A DNA stretch of 43,842 nt from Treponema sp. (lineage in GTDB: Bacteria; Spirochaetota; Spirochaetia; Treponematales; Treponemataceae). The notes below the pieces were generated by a model that searched no databases, was not told the origin of the DNA, and was given only the letters and a program-made list of their open reading frames with translations. Numbering within the stretch: the stretch's first letter is position 1; every line of letters begins with the position of its first letter. Where the stretch lies: the NCBI GenBank assembly GCA_024400915.1, contig JAKSLX010000022.1, positions 1 to 43,842 on the forward strand, written 5' to 3'. This document shows, in pieces, positions 33,860-39,719 of this stretch. A program made the translations under genes and the position numbers.

Positions 33860-34051
33860 CTACCTTTGGATAATATCCTTAGCTGTATAGAAAAGTTCGT
33901 CGGTAAACTCTTTTGAAAGTCCCTTAAGTCCTTTTTCCATCAGCGAATAAAAAAACAGTTCTTCATCTGAAAACTCGGCCGCATTGAAAGCAACACAGCC
34001 TGCATCAATAAGGAACTGCGAAACCTTGTCCAGTACAACTTTCCGGCTCAC
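33860..34051 (-). CDS. Small hypothetical protein, 63 aa
   Basis: A helical 63-residue protein (MSRKVVLDKVSQFLIDAG). It starts with GTG in a 4-bp GTGA overlap with the DUF4406 gene, so translation is probably coupled; AAGG lies nearby. No domain recognised. It belongs to the early block opened by the promoter at 34884. Confidence 0.6.
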   Translation of the reverse strand: MSRKVVLDKVSQFLIDAGCVAFNAAEFSDEELFFYSLMEKGLKGLSKEFTDELFYTAKDIIQR

Positions 34052-34356
34052 CTTGGCACCTTCGGAAGTACTTTAATTGTTATTATTGACATGCCGATTG
34101 AGTCGGCTATGTATTTTTCAAGCCTTGCCCCCTGGCTGTTCTCATATCCTGGAAGAAGGTAAATCCCGTCACATTCAACCAGAACTTTTAAACACCGCTT
34201 CATATACTCTTCGTGAGTAGCATTATTCATTCCGGAACAGATCTTCACAGGATTGGCTGGAGTATGGCCTAAACGTTTCAGGTCATTCTCTGCCTTCTGG
34301 AAGCGTTCATTGTAATCATCCGTCCCGGTAATTTTCCCACTGATATAAACTCTCAT
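34048..34356 (-). CDS. DUF4406 / nucleoside 2-deoxyribosyltransferase-like protein, 102 aa
   Basis: Opens 'MRVYISGKITGTDDYNERF' and contains 'CDGIYLLPGYENSQGARLEK' (D63, S74, E80), the hallmark of DUF4406, a small member of the nucleoside 2-deoxyribosyltransferase fold common in phages. The glutamate in GARLE corresponds to the usual catalytic position, so activity on nucleotides is possible. It overlaps both neighbours by 4 bp. Substrate unknown; phage nucleotide salvage or modification is the likely area. Confidence 0.82.
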   Translation of the reverse strand: MRVYISGKITGTDDYNERFQKAENDLKRLGHTPANPVKICSGMNNATHEEYMKRCLKVLVECDGIYLLPGYENSQGARLEKYIADSIGMSIITIKVLPKVPR

Positions 34357-34616
34357 TTGCTTCTACCTCTTCTGATGTAAATTGTTCTTCTTAATTCAAT
34401 GCGAACTTTTCCGGATGTGTTATAAGCAGGATTAGTAAGTTTGTTCCTGCAGGAATATCTGTAAGAAAGGATTTCCAGGAAGCTTTTCTTCCTGATTTCG
34501 CGGGTTCTCTCTGAAAGATTCAGATAATCGGCCATCTCTTCCCAGAATTTCTGCATTGTCATGTTCTCCGTAACACGGAAATAAGCAGCTTTGCCTATGG
34601 CTTGTGAAGCAGTCAC
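34353..34616 (-). CDS. Small basic hypothetical protein, 87 aa, first gene of the long operon
   Basis: Starts with GTG 34616, preceded by GGAG 7 bp upstream and by the second leader terminator. The helical N-terminal part (MTASQAIGKAAYFRVTENMT) is followed by a very basic C-terminal part (KVRIELRRTIYIRRGRSK), suggesting nucleic-acid binding. A residue pattern near 28-50 could hold a helix-turn-helix. It is the first gene after the structured leader and could therefore be an early regulator. No family recognised. Confidence 0.6.
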   Translation of the reverse strand: MTASQAIGKAAYFRVTENMTMQKFWEEMADYLNLSERTREIRKKSFLEILSYRYSCRNKLTNPAYNTSGKVRIELRRTIYIRRGRSK

Positions 34617-34629
34617 TTTTTAACTCCTA

Positions 34630-34670
34630 AAAAAGAAAGCCGGATTGAACTGTCCTTTATTCAATCCGGC
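34630..34670 (-). terminator. Second leader terminator, adjacent to first gene
   Basis: On the minus strand GCCGGATTGAA (34670-34660) pairs with TTCAATCCGGC (34649-34639), an 11-bp perfect stem with a 10-nt loop, followed by TTTCTTTTTT. The GGAG of the gene starting at 34616 comes directly after. It would block the operon unless bypassed. Confidence 0.9.
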
Positions 34671-34715
34671 CCGTTAAGAATGCCGCGAAACATTCCGGGA
34701 TAAGGACAATTCCCG
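34639..34715 (-). promoter_or_regulatory. Two hairpins with complementary loops (candidate kissing-loop attenuator)
   Basis: Hairpin A (34696-34715) has a CGGGA/TCCCG stem and a 10-nt loop. Hairpin B is the terminator at 34639-34670, also with a 10-nt loop. Seven bases of loop A (34702-34708) are exactly complementary to seven bases of loop B (34651-34657). A loop-loop interaction could change terminator strength. A further 5-bp hairpin (GAATG/CATTC) lies between them. Confidence 0.5.
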
Positions 34716-34731
34716 CAAGGCTCCGCCCAAT

Positions 34732-34774
34732 AAAAAAGCCACCAGATGCAGGCCGATCTTCTGCAACTGGTGGC
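34732..34774 (-). terminator. First leader terminator
   Basis: On the minus strand GCCACCAG (34774-34767) pairs with CTGGTGGC (34745-34738), with an inner TGCAG/CTGCA extension, followed by TTTTTTATT. Strong intrinsic terminator about 140 nt after the predicted start. Confidence 0.9.
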
Positions 34775-34877
34775 TATAACAAGCTTTTCAGCTTTATTAC
34801 CACAACTTATCCGCTTAAAGCGGTGATCAGCAACTCGGACCAGCCAGAAGTCATAAGACTTTTAACTTGTCGAAGTT
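34732..34877 (-). ncRNA. Candidate ~146-nt structured leader RNA / small RNA
   Basis: It lies between a consensus promoter and a strong terminator with no credible coding sequence (only a 15-codon frame with no ribosome-binding site). In order from the 5' end: stem P1, GCAACTTCGAC (34879-34869) with GTCCGAGTTGC (34840-34830), 11 positions with one mismatch; inside it AAGTC-TTAT-GACTT (34848-34861); CCGCT-TTA-AGCGG (34811-34823); AAGCT-GAAA-AGCTT (34781-34794); then the terminator hairpin. Four consecutive hairpins at the very 5' end of the main operon recall polymerase-modifying leader RNAs such as HK022 put, or a stand-alone regulatory RNA. No sequence match to a known family was seen. Confidence 0.6.
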
Positions 34878-34883
34878 GCTTTA

Positions 34884-34912
34884 ATGTTATCTCTCTATTA
34901 CTTCAATGTCAA
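34884..34912 (-). promoter_or_regulatory. Consensus sigma70 promoter opening the long minus-strand operon
   Basis: A perfect TTGACA (34912-34907), a 17-bp spacer and TAACAT (34889-34884) on the minus strand. The start is predicted near 34877, exactly where stem P1 begins. It is the strongest minus-strand promoter I found and points toward the ~34 kb of genes down to 386. Confidence 0.85.
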
Positions 34913-34995
34913 TATCTTTTTAAAAATATTATGAAAAAAATGTGAAAAAAAAAGTTCTAAAGATTTTTCAGGACTGTTTCCGATAAATCTGATGT

Positions 34996-36249
34996 ATGTC
35001 CTATAAGAATAAGAAACTGCTGCCGGTCTACGTCCGCGGAGTAGCATCCGGCAAGTACACCCTGCGCCAGGCTTCAGAGTCTACAGGGTATTCAATTGAT
35101 TGGATCTTCAAGCTCAAGAACCGTTTCCTGAAAGTCGGTGAAGCTGCTTTCGTTCACGGGAATACCGGGAAGCCTTCAAACAACAGACTTTCTAAATCCG
35201 TACAGCAGAAAATTATCCTTCTGTATCAGAATGAGTTTGAAGGAACTGTTAACTTTTCGTTCTTTCGTGACTGCCTTATCAATGATTATGACATCAATAT
35301 ATCTTACTGTACGCTCCACGGAATACTTACAGAAGCAGGTTTCAAAAGTCCTGAAACTCATAGAAAAAAGAAAACAGGTCCCGTACACCGTCCGCGTCCG
35401 CGCCGCCAGAATGAAGGTGACTTAATCCAGATAGATGGAACACCATACCAGTGGTTCAAGTGGTGCGGTGATACCAATTATTACTGTATGCAGGGCGCAA
35501 TAGATGATGCAACAGGAAAGATTCCGGCTCTATACATGACTGAAAATGAATGTCTCTACGGCTATGGTGAAGTCTACAGAAAAATCTGTACTAAATATGG
35601 CGTTCCGCGTGAGTCATATATGGACCGTTCCGCAATCTTTGCCGTTACGCCCCGCAATAAAGAAAAGCTCACGGTAGATGAACAGCTTGCAGGCCTTCAT
35701 GAACATAGAACACAATTTCAACGCATTATGGATGATCTGAACTGCCGCCAGATTCTAGCGTGGTCCCCGCAGGCTAAGGGACGTGTTGAACGTATGTGGC
35801 GCACTCTTCAGGGCCGCCTTCCGTACCTTTTCAAGAAAAACGGAATAAAGACAATGAAAGATGCAAACATCTTCCTTGAAAAATGGCTTGAAGAGGATTT
35901 TAACAAATCCCGTTTTGTCCATGAGCCTGTAAAGAAAGATACATTCTGGCTTCCGTGTCCGGATAACCTCGATAATATCCTCTGTGCCCGCTTTTGGTGC
36001 CGTACCAATTCTGCAGGAGTTTTCAAATTTAAAAAACAAAGCTTCACAATCCGTGGAGCAAAATATATTGCCTGCAAGAAGCTTGAGCTGTGTATTTCAG
36101 AGAAAGGGCTTAGGGCCTGCCTGGACGGAAGATATTATGATGTTGAGATGCTTGACTTTTTCTCTGATGGCATAGATAACGGAACTGCTACTCTCGACAA
36201 CATCATGTACGAATATCTGTATAAAGATATGAAAGAACAATCCGCATAA
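34996..36249 (+). CDS. ISNCY-type DDE transposase, 417 aa
   Basis: N-terminal helix-turn-helix (residues ~20-60) and a second HTH part (~65-115), then an RNase-H-like integrase core. The catalytic triad is D147 ('QIDGTPYQWF'), D210 ('YMDRSAIF') and E265 ('SPQAKGRVERMW'), with the family motif 'IDDATGKI' at 169-176. The full C-terminal domain is present, so it looks intact. It is the only plus-strand gene in this half and is convergent with the spanins. The ATG lacks a good Shine-Dalgarno. I could not find terminal inverted repeats or a target duplication. It may be a captured insertion sequence or, since no integrase is present, the phage's own integration enzyme. Confidence 0.85.
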   Translation: MSYKNKKLLPVYVRGVASGKYTLRQASESTGYSIDWIFKLKNRFLKVGEAAFVHGNTGKPSNNRLSKSVQQKIILLYQNEFEGTVNFSFFRDCLINDYDINISYCTLHGILTEAGFKSPETHRKKKTGPVHRPRPRRQNEGDLIQIDGTPYQWFKWCGDTNYYCMQGAIDDATGKIPALYMTENECLYGYGEVYRKICTKYGVPRESYMDRSAIFAVTPRNKEKLTVDEQLAGLHEHRTQFQRIMDDLNCRQILAWSPQAKGRVERMWRTLQGRLPYLFKKNGIKTMKDANIFLEKWLEEDFNKSRFVHEPVKKDTFWLPCPDNLDNILCARFWCRTNSAGVFKFKKQSFTIRGAKYIACKKLELCISEKGLRACLDGRYYDVEMLDFFSDGIDNGTATLDNIMYEYLYKDMKEQSA

Positions 36250-36286
36250 AAGAAGAGGCTTGCTGCAATACCACTTACAGCAAGCC
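36250..36286 (-). terminator. Terminator after the lysis cassette
   Basis: GGCTTGCTG (36257-36265) and CAGCAAGCC (36278-36286) form a 9-bp stem. Read on the minus strand it is followed by TCTTCTTTTAT, so it should end the lysis operon before the convergent transposase gene. It also stands 8 bp after the transposase stop, but without a U-tract in that direction. Confidence 0.65.
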
Positions 36287-36316
36287 CCAGGAGAGAGTTT
36301 ATGATTCTTTAAGCCG

Positions 36317-36637
36317 TTACTTTGGCACTAAAGACTGAATTGCAGACTCCATATCTTCACAATATAAGCAGATAAGAGTCCAGTACCATTCCGGCATTAC
36401 TCTGCATTTCGCGAAAAAAATACCTTCGATGGTGATATTTTCAAAATATTTCGGTATTTCGTTCCCGTCCATATCAATTGGAGAAGGAACTTCCGGAATA
36501 TATATGGTTTCAGTATTACTTCTTATTACGGTTCCTGGATCTTTCGGACAGCTGCTGCATGAGTTCAACAGAAGCAGCAGGGTCCCCGCTAAGCATACGG
36601 TTATGAACTTCTTCAGTGTCTTTCTTCGCTTCCACAT
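36317..36637 (-). CDS. Outer-membrane spanin lipoprotein (Rz1-like), 106 aa
   Basis: I choose ATG 36637 (MWKRRKTLKKFITVCLAG), which gives a standard lipoprotein signal: basic end, hydrophobic core LLLLL and lipobox LNSC with the lipid-carrying cysteine at 27. The mature part has the proline-containing segment 'IPEVPSPID' typical of o-spanins, and is longer than lambda Rz1. It begins inside the i-spanin gene in another frame (122-bp overlap), the classic Rz/Rz1 arrangement. Together the two proteins fuse inner and outer membranes in the last step of lysis, so the host must have an outer membrane. Confidence 0.85.
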   Translation of the reverse strand: MWKRRKTLKKFITVCLAGTLLLLLNSCSSCPKDPGTVIRSNTETIYIPEVPSPIDMDGNEIPKYFENITIEGIFFAKCRVMPEWYWTLICLYCEDMESAIQSLVPK

Positions 36638-36815
36638 ATCGCTTTCCCTGTTCCCGTAATTGTTCTTTTTCAGTTTCAACCTTTTTTATTTCCTCTTTTA
36701 AGTTTTCATTTTCTTTCTGCAAGTACTTTGCTTTTTCCTTCTGGAACAGCACCATCATAAGCCCCGAAAAAAAAGCACCCAAAAAAGCAAGGGCTGCAAG
36801 AATTTTATGCCACAT
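36516..36815 (-). CDS. Inner-membrane spanin (Rz-like), 99 aa
   Basis: A single N-terminal membrane segment (about 4-25, 'ILAALAFLGAFFSGLMMVLF') is followed by a long coiled coil (KAKYLQKENENLKEEIKKVE) and a basic tail, as in class II i-spanins. The start overlaps the endolysin stop by 1 bp (TAATG). It carries the beginning of the o-spanin gene inside its 3' half. Confidence 0.85.
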   Translation of the reverse strand: MWHKILAALAFLGAFFSGLMMVLFQKEKAKYLQKENENLKEEIKKVETEKEQLREQGKRYVEAKKDTEEVHNRMLSGDPAASVELMQQLSERSRNRNKK

Positions 36816-37234
36816 TACAAGTATTCCTCGCGCTTAAGCATATATCCCAGCAGATTTGTTTTGTTCCGCATTGTGATTTTTGCTCCGTCCTGTGTAAAAC
36901 CATTCTGCTCAAAGACAGCAAGACAGCCGCCTTTATCTTCCAGAACAATTGCAACATGGCCGTATTTGTTGGTTGTTGTGCTTCCCCATATTGCAATCCA
37001 TCCGGGCTTAGCCTTAATGAACTGGTCTGCCAGGCATAAATACTTGCACTGCACCGGAAGCTTCTGATGATTCAGGAATAAATCCTTTGCGCCTTCAACA
37101 GCGCCTGTGTGTTCTTTGAGTTCGTATACGTCTTTTAAGTACTGGCGGAAAAGATCTACGCACTGTGCTCCGTAAGCTCCGTCAAAATCCACTTTTTTAT
37201 GAATATTTTTTTCAACAAATTCCCAGAGATTCAT
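36815..37234 (-). CDS. CHAP-domain endolysin, 139 aa
   Basis: A compact CHAP amidase/endopeptidase: catalytic C25 in 'GAQCVDLFRQYL', H93 in 'KYGHVAIVLE', and the third polar position near N111 in 'FEQNG'. The motif 'WIAIWGS' replaces the common GDIAVW strand. There is no signal peptide and no cell-wall-binding domain, so it relies on a holin for release. It lies directly upstream of the spanin pair and after a membrane coiled-coil protein. It should cleave the peptide part of peptidoglycan. Confidence 0.88.
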   Translation of the reverse strand: MNLWEFVEKNIHKKVDFDGAYGAQCVDLFRQYLKDVYELKEHTGAVEGAKDLFLNHQKLPVQCKYLCLADQFIKAKPGWIAIWGSTTTNKYGHVAIVLEDKGGCLAVFEQNGFTQDGAKITMRNKTNLLGYMLKREEYL

Positions 37235-37244
37235 TCAGTTTTAC

Positions 37245-37574
37245 CTATTTTCTTGTTGTTGTACGTGATTTTTTGGATAATTCATCCAGTTTTGATTCAA
37301 TAGAAGTGAAACGCTTATCAAAGCGCTCGTATTGTGTATTTAAGTTTGTTACCAGCATTTTGATTGTGGTATTTAATTCGACAAGATTTTCATTGTTCTT
37401 GTGGCTGGCCTGGTAGAGTTCATCGAATTTCTTATCGTTCTTTTCGCGTTCTTCTTTGTCGCGTTCTTCGTTCTTTTCGATTCTCAATTCCATCTTTGAA
37501 AACTTGCTGATAAAACCTGCAATTACTCCGCCAACAGTTAGCGCAAGTGAAGCAATAGCAATCCATTCTACCAT
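37245..37574 (-). CDS. Membrane-anchored coiled-coil protein of the lysis cassette, 109 aa
   Basis: One N-terminal membrane segment (about 4-24, 'WIAIASLALTVGGVIAGFIS') is followed by ~80 residues of charged coiled coil and a basic end (KKSRTTTRK). It lies 10 bp ahead of the endolysin gene. It could be a single-span holin or a holin-associated protein such as an antiholin. AGGGGGA lies upstream of the ATG, but a run of seven T residues separates them. Confidence 0.6.
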   Translation of the reverse strand: MVEWIAIASLALTVGGVIAGFISKFSKMELRIEKNEERDKEEREKNDKKFDELYQASHKNNENLVELNTTIKMLVTNLNTQYERFDKRFTSIESKLDELSKKSRTTTRK

Positions 37575-37640
37575 ATAAAAAAATCCCCCTGACTTTCTTT
37601 TTTATATAGTGTAGGATGTAGGCCTTCAGTCTGACATATA

Positions 37641-37892
37641 CTACTTTCTTAGGCTTTCGTATTCATATTTCTGCAGCTGTTCAAAGCAGCATCTTTTCCA
37701 CTGTGCTATTCTGGATGTACTTTTTGAGTATTTAATTTCCATTTCTTTGAAAGATAGCCCATCAAGAACATCCTGCATAAAAGATTTGTCTCTTGCTTTC
37801 AGCGGACTATCCGCAATAAAAAGATTCATTTCACTCCTGGAAGTAGTCTTTATCTTCCGGCTCATGTAAGCAACAGCAGGTGTTTTGTCCAT
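37641..37892 (-). CDS. Sigma region-4-like HTH regulator, 83 aa
   Basis: The C-terminal 50 residues ('RDKSFMQDVLDGLSFKEMEI' then 'KYSKSTSRIAQWKRCCFEQL') read as a helix-turn-helix of the sigma-factor region-4 type, where 'DGLSFKEMEI' matches the usual 'EGLSYKEIA' helix. GGAGAGGG precedes the ATG. It lies between the membrane regulator and the lysis genes, a common place for late-gene activators of small phages. Its targets are unknown. Confidence 0.65.
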   Translation of the reverse strand: MDKTPAVAYMSRKIKTTSRSEMNLFIADSPLKARDKSFMQDVLDGLSFKEMEIKYSKSTSRIAQWKRCCFEQLQKYEYESLRK

Positions 37893-37904
37893 TAATCCCT
37901 CTCC

Positions 37905-37935
37905 AATAAAACCGCCCTGCAGGGGAACAGGGCGG
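37905..37935 (-). terminator. Terminator upstream of the HTH gene
   Basis: On the minus strand CCGCCCTG (37935-37928) pairs with CAGGGCGG (37919-37912), followed by TTTTATT and then directly GGAGAGGG and the ATG. One of the series of terminator/ribosome-binding-site junctions in this phage. Confidence 0.75.
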
Positions 37936-37941
37936 AAACAC

Positions 37942-38283
37942 TCAATGTTTTTTTATGTCCATATACAGATGGTCCAGATCTTCAGGTCTGAAAGTCATGG
38001 CTCCAATCATAGGCATATTGAATGTAACGGCTCCATGTATCTGGGCCTGTTCTTTCATCTTCGCGTACAGCGTGTCGATGTCGATAGTATCATCCTCATG
38101 AATGATACCAAGGCCTTTGATCAGCGGATTTTCTTTCAGTTCGTTGAAAGTATTAACCGCATTGTCCATATACATAGATATACCTGCACCCACAATCCAC
38201 TTACCTAAACCAGAAAGTTTCATAACAAGTTCTTCATCGAAAAACTCCTTCATTCCGGCTATTACAGAAACAATAGTACTCAT
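37942..38283 (-). CDS. Conserved-looking phage hypothetical protein, 113 aa
   Basis: A 113-residue protein (MSTIVSVIAGMKEFFDEELV) with an amphipathic N-terminal half ('GLGKWIVGAGISMYMDNAV') and an acidic C-terminal half. GGAGG stands 6 bp before the ATG. It is paired with the 175-residue glycine-rich protein just upstream. I recognise no domain. The hydrophobic stretch is too broken to be a confident membrane segment. Confidence 0.65.
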   Translation of the reverse strand: MSTIVSVIAGMKEFFDEELVMKLSGLGKWIVGAGISMYMDNAVNTFNELKENPLIKGLGIIHEDDTIDIDTLYAKMKEQAQIHGAVTFNMPMIGAMTFRPEDLDHLYMDIKKH

Positions 38284-38294
38284 GTTTTTCCTCC

Positions 38295-38327
38295 AAAAGA
38301 ACTGGCGCCGGAGTATTCCAGCGCCAG
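38295..38327 (-). terminator. Terminator upstream of the 113-residue gene
   Basis: On the minus strand CTGGCGC (38327-38321) pairs with GCGCCAG (38308-38302), followed by TTCTTTT and then GGAGG and the ATG. The loop is 12 nt. Confidence 0.65.
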
Positions 38328-38334
38328 ATAAATA

Positions 38335-38862
38335 CTATGCTGTTGGTTCAGCTGTTGGGGCTGCAGGTTCAGTCCAGCTGTTGTAGCGTGGCATAGGCTG
38401 CGGACAAACGTTGTTCATCGGGATTACTCTTTTGGTAAGTCCATAAACTTCACGTTCCATGTCATGGATCTGTGCACCGATGCTTCCGATTCCGCCGGCA
38501 GTTGTTGCGTTCCAGATTCCCTGGTCTGCAAACTTGCGGTCCTGTTCGTGGAATTTGCCTTCTACGTAGCGGTAGAGGTCCAGGATTTTTGCGTCAGTTT
38601 TCTGGTCGCTTTTTAAAGCCTGGATTTCTGCATCCTTACGGGCAAGTTCCTGCAGCATGTTCATTTCCCCGGCATATTCCTGGCGGCATACATTGTTGTT
38701 GTAGCCATAGCCGTTGAACCCATTATGGGCATAAGCGTTCATTCCCCAGGCATTGTTACCCATGAGAAGTGAACCCAGAAGCCCAAGTCCTACACCAGCA
38801 GTTCCGATGATGCCGGTTGTAAGTCCTGCGTTTGCTTTGGAATTGATATTCTCAATGTCCAT
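38335..38862 (-). CDS. Glycine-rich phage protein with coiled coil, 175 aa
   Basis: The N-terminal part has a glycine-zipper-like stretch ('GIIGTAGVGLGLLGSLLMGN') followed by an asparagine- and glycine-rich segment. Residues ~65-110 form a coiled coil ('MLQELARKDAEIQALKSDQK'). The C-terminus has 'LTKRVIPMNNVCPQPMPRYN' and a proline-threonine tail. This plan recurs in small proteins of gut tailed phages, often near lysis or structural genes. It may be a membrane-associated or minor virion protein. AAGGAG lies upstream of the ATG. Confidence 0.65.
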   Translation of the reverse strand: MDIENINSKANAGLTTGIIGTAGVGLGLLGSLLMGNNAWGMNAYAHNGFNGYGYNNNVCRQEYAGEMNMLQELARKDAEIQALKSDQKTDAKILDLYRYVEGKFHEQDRKFADQGIWNATTAGGIGSIGAQIHDMEREVYGLTKRVIPMNNVCPQPMPRYNSWTEPAAPTAEPTA

Positions 38863-38972
38863 ACTGATAACTCCTTACTCCGATATTCAGCTTTATGCGC
38901 AATTAGCTTGTAATCGAGTACTTAAAGTATCAGAAGTTTTGAGGATTTACGAAAGTTGATTTGTTTATCTTT

Positions 38973-39599
38973 TTACTTGATTTGATTAGTTGATTTGAAC
39001 TTTGTAACAAGTTCATCAGTTGAAATACAGTTATTACGTTCGCGAGCTTCTTTCAGCTTCTTCGAGACCGTAACATGGGAATAGAAGTCTATTTCTTTCT
39101 GCTGTTTCCCTTTGGCTAGTTCCTGCAGGATGCGTATTTCGTCTTCTTTCAAGTCCAGCGGAGTAACATCTGCATGCCTGTCCTGGATATACACGTAAAT
39201 CTGCCAAAAGAAAAGAATGTATAACATTGAAATAGTCACATGACTGATTTCAAGCCCGTTAATCATGTATACAGATATTGTTTCCACCACATAAGGAATA
39301 AAGCAGAAGCGGAGCTTCTTGTTTAATGAAGTCGCTGAAAACAGCAGAAACAAGGAAGTATAGTTATCAAACTCTTCAACCGGCAGGTACACAAAACAAT
39401 AGCATAGCAAAAAATACGGCAGAATATTGAACCCGCCGATAACAATAGACGGCACCAGAACCGAACACATAAGAAGATTAATCAGCGCCCGGATGTCGTC
39501 CGATTTCATATATTGCCAGATATGAAGCCCGATCAGCACAACAGCAATCCCAAGGATACAAAGAACTTTAACATCTCTCAAATTATTTTTTATATTCAT
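38973..39599 (-). CDS. Multi-pass membrane protein with LuxR/GerE-like DNA-binding domain, 208 aa
   Basis: I choose ATG 39599 (MNIKNNLRDVKVL). Residues 1 to about 140 hold five or six hydrophobic segments (for instance 'VLCILGIAVVLIGLHIW', 'YFLLCYCFVYL', 'ISMLYILFFWQIYVYI'). The last ~60 residues, 'LDLKEDEIRILQELAKGKQQ' to 'STDELVTKF', follow the LuxR/GerE helix-turn-helix pattern, including the 'GK..KEI' turn and 'S..ELV' end. A perfect TATAAT ends 6 bp before the ATG, and no Shine-Dalgarno exists, so the mRNA is probably leaderless, as for lambda cI from PRM. A membrane-embedded regulator could sense the envelope or a signal and control the lysis-lysogeny choice. I know of no named family. 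Confidence 0.7.
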   Translation of the reverse strand: MNIKNNLRDVKVLCILGIAVVLIGLHIWQYMKSDDIRALINLLMCSVLVPSIVIGGFNILPYFLLCYCFVYLPVEEFDNYTSLFLLFSATSLNKKLRFCFIPYVVETISVYMINGLEISHVTISMLYILFFWQIYVYIQDRHADVTPLDLKEDEIRILQELAKGKQQKEIDFYSHVTVSKKLKEARERNNCISTDELVTKFKSTNQIK

Positions 39600-39605
39600 A
39601 CTGAA

Positions 39606-39611
39606 ATTATA
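39606..39611 (-). promoter_or_regulatory. -10 box giving a leaderless transcript
   Basis: TATAAT on the minus strand, 6 bp from the ATG at 39599, would place the transcription start at the A of the ATG. The -35 at 17-bp spacing (TTACGT) is weak, suggesting an activator is needed. Confidence 0.5.
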
Positions 39612-39641
39612 AACCACTTTTTCCCCATACGTAAGTTAAAC

Positions 39642-39671
39642 AAAAAAAGCGGCGCAATTTCTTGCGGCCGC
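39642..39671 (-). terminator. Strong terminator upstream of the membrane regulator
   Basis: On the minus strand GCGG-C-CGCAA, loop GAAA, TTGCG-CCGC (39671-39649), then seven T residues. A 9-bp stem with one bulged base and a GNRA tetraloop. It ends transcripts from the gene at 39720-39929 and isolates the regulator. Confidence 0.88.
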
Positions 39672-39719
39672 TATCGGAGAGAGTTCATACTTTGATTATC
39701 GGTATTGCTAAATATTTCT

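Noticed and set aside
34811..34850. 15-codon frame inside the leader RNA (starts MTSGWSELL)
   Set aside because: No Shine-Dalgarno, and the bases are used in stable hairpins; it was considered as a leader peptide but is not supported.
34732..34877. tRNA or tmRNA
   Set aside because: No cloverleaf, anticodon arm or CCA-end pattern fits; the hairpin order ends in a plain terminator.
34996..36249. Complete insertion sequence with defined ends
   Set aside because: No inverted repeats or target duplication could be found around the transposase, so only the gene is annotated.
38955..39000. Three TTGATTTG copies as iterons
   Set aside because: Spacing is irregular, two of the copies lie in the coding end of the membrane regulator, and the composition is simple AT-rich.
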